Under the pieces are notes generated by a model that made no database searches, was not told the origin of the DNA, and worked only from the letters and a program-made list of their open reading frames with translations. Below are positions 33,956 through 42,076 of a stretch of DNA of 64,000 nucleotides, one piece after another. A program made the position numbers and the translations under genes. Location: contig JAZUBT010000014.1 in the NCBI GenBank assembly GCA_045638685.1, forward strand, positions 1 through 64,000, read 5' to 3'. Origin of the DNA: SIG673 sp045638685 (lineage in GTDB: Bacteria > Bacillota > Clostridia > Oscillospirales > CAG-272). How positions within the stretch are numbered: the stretch's first letter is position 1; each line of letters begins with the position of its first letter.

Positions 33956-35191
33956 ATGAAAAAAATATACGGTAAAAACGCTCTTGTCGGTCAGTCCGGC
34001 GGTCCCACCGCGGCTATTAACGCCTCTCTTTCCGGTGTTATCTCCGAGTGGCTTGAAAATCAGAGCGGTACTCTTTACGGAATGGCAAACGGAATAACAG
34101 GTATTCTCGACGAAAGGCTTTATAATCTCACAGAAATTTTCAGCGGAAAAACGAGCGACCTTGAACGTCTGAAGCTCACGCCCGCTGCGGCTCTCGGCTC
34201 TTGCAGAAAAAAGCTTCCAACCTATGAAAACGACGGGCAGTTTTACGAAACGCTTTTCGGTCTTTTTGAAAAATATGAAATAGGTTATTTTTTCTACATA
34301 GGCGGCAACGATTCAATGGACACGGTGGCAAAGCTCTCAGCTTACGCCGAGGCGCGTGATATAGACGTTAAATTCGTCGGCATACCGAAAACGGTTGACA
34401 ACGACCTTTGCGGAACCGACCACACTCCCGGCTTTGGCTCCGCTGCGAAGTTTGTTGCTTCGGTTTGTGCCGAAACCAAGCGCGATACCGCTGTTTACAC
34501 ACAAAAATCTGTTACTGTAATTGAGATTATGGGACGCGACGCGGGCTGGCTTACCGCCTCCGCAGCTCTTGCTAAAACAAAACACACGAGCGGTCCCGAT
34601 CTTATATATCTTCCTGAGGTTCCTTTCTCCTTCCAGCAGTGCTTTAACGATATTAAGCGTTGCTGGGAAACGAGTCCCGACGTTCTTATTGCCGTTTCAG
34701 AGGGCATAAGAGATAAGGACGGAAATTACATAAGCGCCGATTCCACTAAAAAGGATACGTTTGGACACGCAATGCTCTGCGGAGCGGCGAATATGCTCAA
34801 AAACCGCGTCGAGGAGTATTTCGGGTGCAAGGTTCGTGCCATTGAGGTAAATACTCCGCAGCGTAGCGCAGGACACTGTCTCTCGCTTACCGACATTAAT
34901 GAATCGTTTAACGTCGGCGCATTTGGTGTAAAGGAAGCGATAAGCGGAAAAAGCGGAATAATGGCGGCAACCGTAAGAATTTCGGACGCTCCGTACACCG
35001 TAAAAAACGAGTCGTTCCCCGTACGTGATATTGCAAACAAGGTAAAGAGTGTTCCGCGTGAATTTATTAACGCCGAGGGCAACTACGTTACCGAGGCGGC
35101 GCTTACATACCTTCGCCCGCTGATTTTAGGCGAGTGCAGTCTTTTATACTCCGACGGAGTACCGATGCACTACGTTTTTCCGAAGATATGA
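33956..35191 (+). CDS. pfp: 6-phosphofructokinase, probably pyrophosphate-dependent
   Basis: 411 residues. It phosphorylates fructose-6-phosphate at C1 in glycolysis. GQSGGPTAAIN near the N-terminus, YIGGNDSMDT (about 118), PKTVDNDLCGTDHTPG and EIMGRDAGWL are family signatures. ATP-specific enzymes carry GGDGS where this one has GGNDS, and PKTVDND with Lys is the PPi-type version, so PPi is the likely donor and the step is reversible. An AAGGAG ribosome site precedes the ATG. It has its own promoter and ends in a strong terminator. Anaerobic clostridia often use this enzyme to save ATP. Confidence 0.92.
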   Translation: MKKIYGKNALVGQSGGPTAAINASLSGVISEWLENQSGTLYGMANGITGILDERLYNLTEIFSGKTSDLERLKLTPAAALGSCRKKLPTYENDGQFYETLFGLFEKYEIGYFFYIGGNDSMDTVAKLSAYAEARDIDVKFVGIPKTVDNDLCGTDHTPGFGSAAKFVASVCAETKRDTAVYTQKSVTVIEIMGRDAGWLTASAALAKTKHTSGPDLIYLPEVPFSFQQCFNDIKRCWETSPDVLIAVSEGIRDKDGNYISADSTKKDTFGHAMLCGAANMLKNRVEEYFGCKVRAIEVNTPQRSAGHCLSLTDINESFNVGAFGVKEAISGKSGIMAATVRISDAPYTVKNESFPVRDIANKVKSVPREFINAEGNYVTEAALTYLRPLILGECSLLYSDGVPMHYVFPKI

Positions 35192-35192
35192 T

Positions 35193-35227
35193 AAAAAGCC
35201 TTCTCCTGCAGGAGAAGGCTTTTTTGT
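35193..35227. terminator. Terminator between pfp and the converging TIR gene
   Basis: AAAAAGCCTTCTCC tgca GGAGAAGGCTTTTTT is a nearly perfect hairpin with A and T flanks, usable from both sides. Confidence 0.93.
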
Positions 35228-35231
35228 TTGT

Positions 35232-37736
35232 TTATTTGATTTCTATCCACATTGCGGGACGAACTGCCGTACTGCTTACGTTTTTTGCGCTGCCGTGAAC
35301 TCCGTTACCGCTTTCGCTGATATTACCGGTATCTCCGACGAAGGTTGCAGAATCCTGTCTGTGTCCCGGTGTACGCAGCCACCACATGCCATAACCTCCG
35401 TTGCTCTTAAAATAGCTTGCTCCTTGCGTTGCCGCAAACCACGTAGGCTTACATTTCCTTTCCTTTTCCGAGCTGAAATACGTGTTTGCCTCTGAAACGC
35501 TTAATAAAAATATGTAATCCTGCGTTGCGTTTCCGGGAGAGGTGTCGTAATCCGGGTTGCTGTCTGCCGGAACGTCAGAAAGTACAATCAGCTCCTTGTC
35601 CTCGGCGGAAAACGCCGCATTAAAGAAACCGTTATTAAGCCACCTGCGGAGAGAACACGTTTCCCACGTTACGTCAGTGTAGGTTTCGTTGTATTTTTTA
35701 CAGTCAAGGCCGTATTTGCTGATAACGAGCGCTTTTCCGTCCTTTACGTCAAGAACGAGCCACTCTATCGGCTCTTCGTCGTACGACCACTGATCGTACT
35801 TACCAAGCTTAATATAGCCTCCGACCTCGACAACTCCGAGTCTGTCGTAGGCCTCTTGTCCGTATTGCGCTATAAACAAATTTTTGCGCGCTAAAACGCT
35901 TTCCTCCATTTTCGCGACGCTGTCTTTATATTCACCCAGTTTCTCGAATTTCGCTATCGCCTCGGTGTATCTGAGTTCGCTCATGAGCGCTATCGCATCG
36001 TTATACATCACACTCGGAAGGATAACTGTATTAAGAACAATAACAAACGCAATAACAAAGGCTACGGCTGACGTTGCGATAAAAGCAATTTTTATTTTGC
36101 GTTTCTTTCTTTTTTCATTTTCTATGCGTCGCTCTTCCGCCTGTCTTTCAAGCTTTATTTTCTCCGCTTTTTCTCTTTCCAGCTTCTCTTTAAGGCTCGC
36201 CGCCTCCTTGATACGCTCTGCCTCGCGCGCCGCCTCCGCTGCGCGTTCCCTTTCTATGCGTTCATCCTCCGCCTTTTTCTGAAGTCGCTGTATTTTTTCC
36301 TCGCAAGCGCGAGCGCGGTCCCTCGCATCTTTATAATCAGCAATAGAATTAAACACTTCTACGGCTTTTTTAAGCTTTGAAATATTATACGTCTTATAAT
36401 CGTCCATCGCTTTAAGGTAAACTGACTCACGGTTTGCGGCTTCATTACGCTCGTTTATCTCTTTAATGTAACCGTCAAGCTCGGCGTTAAGCGCCCCGTC
36501 GCCAAAACGGGCTAATTTTTTATAATTTCCGCTGCCATCAAACGGCTTTGCGCAGTGCTTTAAATCCTCTCGCTTTTTAACGTTAAGCTCCGCCATAAGC
36601 TTTCCGAGATACGCGCTCGGATTTTTGGGCTCCTGATTTAAAACCTGCTCACAAAACTCGTCTGCTTTTTCAAAATCTCCGTCCTCAAGGAACATAAATG
36701 CGCGTTCAATCAGCGCGGCGGTGTTAACGCCGCCCACAATCGGTGCGCCGCCCGGCTCTCTTATCACGGTGGTTTCCTTTATAACCGGCTCCTTGATTAC
36801 GGTTTCCTTTATCTCCCTTACAACAGTTTCCTGCTTTGGCTTAAAGCTCTCCATAACCTTTTTGATTCCGCGAACAAGGTCGTTTGCAAAACCGATTTTT
36901 CCCATATCCTGCGCCTGAAGATGCGCAAATTCGTCGGGAAGATCGTACGCGTCCATATCGCGATAGCAAGGAATAAGAAGCTTTTTTCTGTCCTTTTTGA
37001 TAATTTTCAGGTATCTTGACCACTCGTTTTTAACCCAGATAGCGTTGAAGTATTCGGGCTTGGTTCCTACAACAAGCATAACCTTTGCGGAGTTAAGAGC
37101 GGCGAAAATTATTGGCTCGTAGTCGCGTCCGAGCTTGCCCTCAAGCGTTATAGCGGCATAAAAAACCTTAAACCCTGCGTCTGTCAGCTCGTAATAAATA
37201 TCGTTAGCAATAACGCTGTCGCGGGTTTTACCTCCGGTTTCGTCCGTTTCCTTATAACAGATAAAAACGTCGTAGCTCTCCTCTTTTTGCGCGAGTGCTA
37301 AAATATCCTTCTGTATCCTGTCAATCTCCCTTGCCTGTTCTTCGTAAAGTGTGCGGCGCTCGTAGTCTGCGTGTTCGATAGCGGATTTAAAATCTCCGTC
37401 TGCTATTATTGAATCAAATGAAGCTCTATGGCAGGTGGGAACCATTTTACCGCTTGACTTATCGTCAACGTACTCTATACCGTATTTACACAGCACAAGT
37501 CCATAGTAAGCCTCCGATTCGTTTGGCGCGGTTTCCACTATCTTTTCATAAACAGCCTCCGCCTTGTCAAACTCACATCTGCGACGAAGAGCGTTTGCCC
37601 TGTTAAATAGGTTACGAAGGCTATCGTCCTCCGCCTTTGGAAGCGTCTGCTTCGTGCGACAGTATTTACACTCGGCAATCGCAGCTCCTTCAGTTATATC
37701 AAGATCGCCGCCGCAAAATTTACAGTTAAGTAGCAT
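35232..37736 (-). CDS. Membrane-anchored TIR-domain protein with extracellular DUF6273-like domain
   Basis: 834 residues. In order: a zinc ribbon (CKFCGG...CKYCRTK, 5-27); a TPR-like pair (40-80); a TIR domain (about 154-300) with SYDVFICYKETDETG, ITLEGKLGRDYEPIIFAAL and WVKNEW, whose Glu238 matches the catalytic Glu of TIR NADases; TPR-like helices (340-480); a charged coiled coil (475-548); one membrane helix (550-574) after KRKKRKIK; a second short TPR-like stretch; and a C-terminal DUF6273-type domain (about 640-834; GKYDQWSYDEEPIEWLVLD, WWLRTPG, VRPAMW). Positive-inside charge puts TIR in the cytoplasm and DUF6273 outside. It is monocistronic with a palindrome at its transcription start. 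Function unproven; sensing or abortive signalling is inference. Confidence 0.82.
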   Translation of the reverse strand: MLLNCKFCGGDLDITEGAAIAECKYCRTKQTLPKAEDDSLRNLFNRANALRRRCEFDKAEAVYEKIVETAPNESEAYYGLVLCKYGIEYVDDKSSGKMVPTCHRASFDSIIADGDFKSAIEHADYERRTLYEEQAREIDRIQKDILALAQKEESYDVFICYKETDETGGKTRDSVIANDIYYELTDAGFKVFYAAITLEGKLGRDYEPIIFAALNSAKVMLVVGTKPEYFNAIWVKNEWSRYLKIIKKDRKKLLIPCYRDMDAYDLPDEFAHLQAQDMGKIGFANDLVRGIKKVMESFKPKQETVVREIKETVIKEPVIKETTVIREPGGAPIVGGVNTAALIERAFMFLEDGDFEKADEFCEQVLNQEPKNPSAYLGKLMAELNVKKREDLKHCAKPFDGSGNYKKLARFGDGALNAELDGYIKEINERNEAANRESVYLKAMDDYKTYNISKLKKAVEVFNSIADYKDARDRARACEEKIQRLQKKAEDERIERERAAEAAREAERIKEAASLKEKLEREKAEKIKLERQAEERRIENEKRKKRKIKIAFIATSAVAFVIAFVIVLNTVILPSVMYNDAIALMSELRYTEAIAKFEKLGEYKDSVAKMEESVLARKNLFIAQYGQEAYDRLGVVEVGGYIKLGKYDQWSYDEEPIEWLVLDVKDGKALVISKYGLDCKKYNETYTDVTWETCSLRRWLNNGFFNAAFSAEDKELIVLSDVPADSNPDYDTSPGNATQDYIFLLSVSEANTYFSSEKERKCKPTWFAATQGASYFKSNGGYGMWWLRTPGHRQDSATFVGDTGNISESGNGVHGSAKNVSSTAVRPAMWIEIK

Positions 37737-37758
37737 TTTTTATTCCTTCTTTTTTATT

Positions 37759-37785
37759 TTTGACAAAAATAAATTCTTTGTCAAA
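37759..37785 (-). promoter_or_regulatory. Perfect palindrome at the TIR gene transcription start
   Basis: TTTGACAAA (37759-37767) and TTTGTCAAA (37777-37785) are exact inverted repeats separated by nine bases. The predicted start site (about 37782) lies inside them, a good place for a repressor. Confidence 0.7.
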
Positions 37786-37788
37786 TTT

Positions 37789-37817
37789 AGTATAACACTT
37801 TTTTCATATTTTGTCAA
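37789..37817 (-). promoter_or_regulatory. Promoter of the TIR gene
   Basis: Read on minus: TACGCGCGTA, then TTGACA (37812-37817), 17-bp spacer, TATACT (37789-37794). Upstream element and spacer (AAAA..GTGTTATACT) resemble the two LRR promoters. Confidence 0.88.
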
Positions 37818-37885
37818 TACGCGCGTAAATAAACAAGCATTCTGCTCTCACAAATATATGTTTTACAAGTTCTGCGCACGGTTTT

Positions 37886-37934
37886 AAAAACAAAAACGGG
37901 TACGCCTACAAGTAAGCGCACCCGCGTTTTTATT
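37886..37934 (-). terminator. Intrinsic terminator after the first Gfo/Idh/MocA gene
   Basis: AACGCGGGTGCGCT/AGGCGTACCCGTT hairpin followed on minus by TTTGTTTTT. Confidence 0.8.
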
Positions 37935-37949
37935 TAGCTTAACTTCCTA

Positions 37950-39125
37950 TTATACTTCGGGAATGTTAATTTCGATCTCCTTGCCAAGACGAGCGGAATC
38001 TGCGATTCCGGAAAGGATAGCCTGGTTGTAGATGATCTGGCTGGTGGGTACCGGTATAGGAGCGGTTCCCTTACATGCGTCGAGGAAGGAACGAATCTTC
38101 TTGTCGAAGAGCGATGCGGATTTATCCTCGGGGATAATCGGTATCTCGGTGCAAACCTGGCTGCCCGCAACCTCGTGATAAATCTTCATAGGACCGCCAA
38201 CTGTTCCGTTCCAGCAGTCGGTGCTGGGGATTCTAAGTCCACCCTTAGTACCGAGAATGATGGTATCACCGGGGGTGTCGATGTTCATAGCCCATGCTAT
38301 TCTGAAGTCGAGGATAATGTCGCCCTCAAGTCTTATGAACGCAGCTGCGAAGTCGTCAACTCCGAAGAGCTTTGCATATTCCTCTCTCTTATCGGCACGG
38401 TAGCCGCTGTAATTACTGGACTTACCGAAGAAATCGCTCTTATATCCGGAAACGGTGAGCGGCTTCGGATAACCGATTGCGTTAAGTACCATATCGAGGG
38501 AGTAGCATCCGATGTCGGCAAGAGCGCCAAGTCCTGCGGTTCTGTCCTCGATAAAGGTGGTTCCGAAGGGGGTAGGAATACCGCGACGGCGTCCGCCACC
38601 CGTCTGAATGTAGTAGATTTTTCCGAGCTCGCCGCTTTCAACGATCTCCTTAATCTTCTGCATATTTGCGTCAAGACGCGGCTGGAAGCCTATGGAAATA
38701 ACCTTTCCGGATTCCTTTTCAGCCTTCATTATCGCGATAGCCTCGTCAACGGTTACGCACATCGGCTTCTCAAGAAGAACGTGAATACCCGCATTAAGGG
38801 TGTCGATAGCGCAGTTTGCGTGCTGACGGTTATATGTACAAATGGATACAGCGTCAAGCTTTAAGTTGTCGTTGTCCTCAAGCATTTCCTTGTGGGAAGC
38901 GTAATCGGTTTTAACGCCCTCAACTCCGAATTTCTTGAAGAAAGCCTCTGCCTTTCCGGGAACAATATCAGCACCCGCAACGATTTCAACGTCGGGCATC
39001 TTCTTATACGAGATGATGTGCTGCTCTGCGATCCAGCCGGTACCAATGATACCTACGCGAAGCTTTTTCGAGGTGTCAATAGCCTTTTTTTCCTGATTTG
39101 CTGCATTAGGATCTAAATATGCCAT
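37950..39125 (-). CDS. Gfo/Idh/MocA-family oxidoreductase, paralog 1
   Basis: 391 residues. An N-terminal Rossmann domain binds NAD(P) (RVGIIGTGWIAEQHIISYKK, about 23-42), followed by EKPMCVTVDEA, the family's conserved Lys-Pro motif, and a C-terminal substrate domain (GIGGP-type barrel; ALADIGCYSLDMVLNAIG). These enzymes oxidise or epimerise sugars, inositols or glycosides; the substrate is not predictable here. It is a near duplicate of the next gene upstream (about 80% identical by eye). A GGAG site precedes the ATG; the promoter and a GTAAG/CTTAC palindrome lie in its upstream region. Confidence 0.92.
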   Translation of the reverse strand: MAYLDPNAANQEKKAIDTSKKLRVGIIGTGWIAEQHIISYKKMPDVEIVAGADIVPGKAEAFFKKFGVEGVKTDYASHKEMLEDNDNLKLDAVSICTYNRQHANCAIDTLNAGIHVLLEKPMCVTVDEAIAIMKAEKESGKVISIGFQPRLDANMQKIKEIVESGELGKIYYIQTGGGRRRGIPTPFGTTFIEDRTAGLGALADIGCYSLDMVLNAIGYPKPLTVSGYKSDFFGKSSNYSGYRADKREEYAKLFGVDDFAAAFIRLEGDIILDFRIAWAMNIDTPGDTIILGTKGGLRIPSTDCWNGTVGGPMKIYHEVAGSQVCTEIPIIPEDKSASLFDKKIRSFLDACKGTAPIPVPTSQIIYNQAILSGIADSARLGKEIEINIPEV

Positions 39126-39157
39126 TTTATTTTCTCCTTTTAAAAGAATAAATTTAC

Positions 39158-39171
39158 GTAAGTTTTCTTAC
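39158..39171. promoter_or_regulatory. Palindrome in the leader of Gfo/Idh/MocA gene 1
   Basis: GTAAG-tttt-CTTAC lies about 10-23 bases downstream of the -10 box, at or just after the transcription start; operator-like. Confidence 0.5.
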
Positions 39172-39180
39172 TTAACTCAT

Positions 39181-39209
39181 AGTATATCATAATATTTATA
39201 AAATTTCAA
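39181..39209 (-). promoter_or_regulatory. Promoter of Gfo/Idh/MocA gene 1
   Basis: Read on minus: TTGAAA (39204-39209), 17-bp spacer, TATACT (39181-39186). Confidence 0.8.
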
Positions 39210-39249
39210 GGGGTTTTTATTATTTTTATAGATATTTCACAATTATTTT

Positions 39250-39410
39250 TCGACTTTTTTCCTCCCCCTATGTAATGGGAGATGCTGAACAAAGCAACGC
39301 GGAAGGGTTGTAAAAGAAAAGGTTTCATTAAAAGACTCCCACGCACCTAACCCCGTTTGGAGCAGTTTGCGGCGCAAGCTTATCTCCTTACACAAGGTCG
39401 CCAAAATACA
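39250..39410. other. Unexplained noncoding segment between the two oxidoreductase genes
   Basis: Higher in GC than other intergenic DNA here (CCCCCTATGTAATGGG, GATGCTGAACAAAGCAACGC, CGCACCTAACCCCGTTTGG). No gene, no clear terminator and no known RNA was recognised. It may be a decayed interspersed repeat. Confidence 0.4.
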
Positions 39411-39418
39411 TAATTTGT

Positions 39419-40594
39419 CTATTTTATCTCCGGCACCTCTATCTCAATCTCTCTGCCGAGACGAGCGGATTTTGCTATTCCGTCGATAATCGCTTGGTTG
39501 TAAATTATCTCGGACGTCGGTACGGGGACCGGCGCTTCTCCCTTACACGCGTCAAGGAATGAACGTATCTTTTTATCGAACAGAGAGTAGTTTTTGTCGG
39601 CAGGGATAATCGGTATCTCGGTACAGACCTGACTGCCCGCTACCTCGTGATAAATCTTCATAGGACCGCCAACCGTTCCGTTCCAGCAGTCGGTACTGGG
39701 GATACGGAGTCCTCCCTTTGTACCGAGAATTATAGTGTCTCCGGGGGTATCAATGTTCATAGCCCATGAAATTCTGAAATCAACGATTATACCGCCTTCA
39801 AGACGGATAAACGCCGCAGCAAAGTCGTCAACGCCAAATTTTCCCGCGTATTCCTCGCCCTTGCCCTTCGGGTAACCCGAATATTTTGGGTTTTTACCGA
39901 AAAAGTCGCTCTTGTATCCTGTTACAGTGAGGGGCTTCGGGTAACCGATGGCTTTAAGAACCATATCAAGCGAGTAACAGCCGATGTCGGCAAGCGCTCC
40001 GAGACCCGCGGTTTCGTCCTCAATAAAGCTGGTTCCTCTTGAAGCGGGAATACCGCGCCGGCGGCCGCCGCCCGTCTGAATGTAATAGATTTTTCCAAGC
40101 TCACCGCTTTCGACGATTTCCTTAATTTTCTGCATATTGGCGTCAAGACGCGGTTGGAAGCCTACCGAAAGAACCTTTCCGGTTTTCTTCTCTACACGCA
40201 TCATTTCGATAGCCTCCTCCGTCGTAACGCTCATAGGCTTTTCGAGAAGAACGTGAAGCCCTGCGTTAAGCGAGTCTATCGTACAGTCCTTGTGCTGACG
40301 GTTATAGCTACAAACCGAAACGGCGTCAAGCTGTAAGCTTTTGTCCTCGAGCATCTCCTTATGCGACGGGTAATCGGTTTTAACGCCCTCTACTCCGTTT
40401 TCTTTGAAAAACGCCTCCGCCCTTCCCGGAACGAGGTCGGCGCCCGCCACTATTTCAACATCGGGCATTTTTTTGTAGGAAATCACGTGCTTTTGTGCGA
40501 TTCCGCCGGTTCCTATTATACCTATGCGGAGCTTTTTAGACGCATCAACCGTCTTTTTTTCCTGATTTGCGGCGTTAGGATCAAGATATGCCAT
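39419..40594 (-). CDS. Gfo/Idh/MocA-family oxidoreductase, paralog 2
   Basis: 391 residues, the same length as paralog 1 and aligned to it without visible gaps of note; both begin with the identical MAYLDPNAANQEKK. NAD(P)-binding RIGIIGTGGIAQKHVISYKK, EKPMSVTTEEA and ALADIGCYSLDMVLKAIG are present. Differences cluster at surface positions (for example GNPKYSGYPKGKGEE against SNYSGYRADKREE), so the copies may act on related substrates. GGAGG precedes the ATG. No strong promoter is seen close by; it may be read from the small DUF6472-like gene upstream. Confidence 0.92.
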   Translation of the reverse strand: MAYLDPNAANQEKKTVDASKKLRIGIIGTGGIAQKHVISYKKMPDVEIVAGADLVPGRAEAFFKENGVEGVKTDYPSHKEMLEDKSLQLDAVSVCSYNRQHKDCTIDSLNAGLHVLLEKPMSVTTEEAIEMMRVEKKTGKVLSVGFQPRLDANMQKIKEIVESGELGKIYYIQTGGGRRRGIPASRGTSFIEDETAGLGALADIGCYSLDMVLKAIGYPKPLTVTGYKSDFFGKNPKYSGYPKGKGEEYAGKFGVDDFAAAFIRLEGGIIVDFRISWAMNIDTPGDTIILGTKGGLRIPSTDCWNGTVGGPMKIYHEVAGSQVCTEIPIIPADKNYSLFDKKIRSFLDACKGEAPVPVPTSEIIYNQAIIDGIAKSARLGREIEIEVPEIK

Positions 40595-40686
40595 TTTTTA
40601 TTTCCTCCAAGCGTAATTTCTAACATATATTAAATTAATAAATTTACTTAAAACACAGCGCTACCGACAGATAAGTTCAAGTCTCT

Positions 40687-40884
40687 TTAATTCTGACGTC
40701 TTACGCTTTTATATTCGTCGTAGTAGCGGTAATAAGCGCAGTCGTTATTCTGTCCCGAAAGAAAATCCACGGCGTCGTCCTCGTCGAGACTGACTGTACA
40801 GACGTATCCGTCCATATCGTCATCGTAGTCGTAATAGACACAGCTTTCGCAGTTTTTTACCTTATTTTTTTCTTTTTTCTCCAT
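40687..40884 (-). CDS. Small cysteine-containing acidic protein (DUF6472-like)
   Basis: 65 residues. It has a basic Lys-rich start, CESCVYYDYDDD, then YVCTVSLDEDDAVDFLSG, then NNDCAYYRYYDEYK. The four Cys in C-x2-C...C...C order, with Tyr/Asp-rich surroundings, match the small clostridial DUF6472 family as I know it, which probably binds a metal. There is no signal peptide. Its role is unknown. It lies 92 bases upstream of Gfo/Idh/MocA gene 2 on the same strand and may be co-transcribed. Confidence 0.75.
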   Translation of the reverse strand: MEKKEKNKVKNCESCVYYDYDDDMDGYVCTVSLDEDDAVDFLSGQNNDCAYYRYYDEYKSVRRQN

Positions 40885-40986
40885 AATAAAGCTTTCCTTT
40901 ACCTACTTTAACAATTTAAAAAGTCTTTTTCAGCTTTGTTTTCCCGTAAAAAATGTGGTATAAGCATAAATTTTCATTAATTTCTA

Positions 40987-41015
40987 TTGACAAACGGTAT
41001 CTTTCGTGCTATAAT
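40987..41015 (+). promoter_or_regulatory. Promoter of the TPP riboswitch-thiT unit
   Basis: TTGACA at 40987-40992, 17-bp spacer, TATAAT at 41010-41015. Confidence 0.92.
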
Positions 41016-41044
41016 ACAGACACCTACACGAACAGAAAAATTTA

Positions 41045-41135
41045 ATCAGGGGTGCTGAAAAGCTATTCGGCTGAGACGCGGTTGATTACCGTAAACCCTT
41101 TAAACCTGATACGGGTAATTCCGGCGAAGGGAGAT
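41045..41135 (+). promoter_or_regulatory. TPP riboswitch (THI element)
   Basis: The conserved halves AGGGGTGCTG...GGCTGAGAC (41048-41077) and ACCCTTTAAACCTGAT, then CGGCGAAGGGAG (41095-41133) are present. P1 is formed by the ATC..GGG ends. It binds thiamine pyrophosphate and should switch off the downstream thiamine transporter. Confidence 0.95.
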
Positions 41136-41159
41136 TATTTGTAAAAGATATTTTTCATT

Positions 41160-41194
41160 TAATCCCGCACGGTTACCCCGCCGCGGGATTTTTG
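41160..41194 (+). terminator. Terminator in the TPP riboswitch expression platform
   Basis: AATCCCGC...GCGGGATTTTT hairpin with T-run between aptamer and thiT, suggesting control by premature termination. Confidence 0.85.
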
Positions 41195-41332
41195 TTTTCC
41201 GTTTTTATCTGCGCGACGCGGTATGCTACGTTTAAATTTTTTCTCCCTTGAAAACCTTTTTGACGGCTTTTCTAAGTGGTGTGCAGGAATAAATTTTACG
41301 CAGCTGCCGATCGGCAGCGGAAAGAGGTTAAA

Positions 41333-41950
41333 ATGAACCGAAAAAAGGTTCTCGCGCTGTGCGAGTGCGCTATAATTATAGCGCTTGCGGTAATCCTTGA
41401 TTACCTTTCAAAATTTATATCGTCCTTCTTCCCAAATCCGTGGGTAAACGGCGGGGGAATAACAATCGCTATGGTACCGCTTATCTTCATATCCTACCGA
41501 CACGGATTTTTATGGGGAACTATTACCGCCTTTGCCTATTCGCTTCTTCAAATAGTTATGGGCTGGTATGCTCCTCCCGCGGCAACGCTTCTCTCCTTCG
41601 TGCTTTGCATTCTGCTTGACTACGTTTTGGCGTTCACCGTGCTCGGAACCGCTGTTTTCTTTGCCAAGCTATTTAAAAAACGGATTTTCGGCTACGCCTT
41701 CGGAGCCTTTACCGTCTGTATGCTGCGTTTCGTATGCAGCTTCCTCTCGGGCGCAATTCTCTGGGGAGAATACATAACGTGGGGCTTTGAAAACGTATGG
41801 GCATTTTCCTTTATCTACAACGTTTCCTATATGCTCCCGAATGCCGTTCTTTCCGCGGTAATAACCGCGTCTCTCTGCTCGGTATTCAATCCGCTGACTC
41901 TTAAACGCTATCAAAAGCAAAGGTCGGAAACGGAAAACGGTAACGTATAA
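41333..41950 (+). CDS. thiT: Thiamine transporter, ECF S component
   Basis: 205 residues from the ATG at 41333, set by AGAGGT; the upstream reading (from 41276) has no ribosome site. It is an integral membrane protein with about six hydrophobic segments, of the ECF-type S-component family. LDYLSKFISSFFPNPWVNGGG and the loop YAPPAATLLSF fit ThiT, whose thiamine pocket uses Trp and Tyr residues in these loops (GWYAPP, WGEYITWGFENVW). It captures thiamine and passes it to the shared EcfAAT module encoded elsewhere. The TPP riboswitch directly upstream supports the assignment strongly. Confidence 0.93.
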   Translation: MNRKKVLALCECAIIIALAVILDYLSKFISSFFPNPWVNGGGITIAMVPLIFISYRHGFLWGTITAFAYSLLQIVMGWYAPPAATLLSFVLCILLDYVLAFTVLGTAVFFAKLFKKRIFGYAFGAFTVCMLRFVCSFLSGAILWGEYITWGFENVWAFSFIYNVSYMLPNAVLSAVITASLCSVFNPLTLKRYQKQRSETENGNV

Positions 41951-41990
41951 TCGATTTTCTGGTACTTTTACATTTAAAACGGATTTTAAA

Positions 41991-42025
41991 GGAATGAACG
42001 GGGTTATCCTCGTTCATTTTTTTAT
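41991..42025 (+). terminator. Intrinsic terminator after thiT
   Basis: AATGAACG ... CGTTCATT followed by TTTTT. Confidence 0.85.
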
Positions 42026-42076
42026 TTGGTTAACTGCTTTATCCCTTACCGGGCTTTTGTTTTTCGTAAAGAAAAC

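Noticed and set aside
35232..37736. Thoeris or another known TIR defence system
   Set aside because: No SIR2/ThsA, STING, CBASS cyclase or other partner gene is next to it; neighbours are pfp and metabolic oxidoreductases. Only a single-gene sensor role can be proposed.
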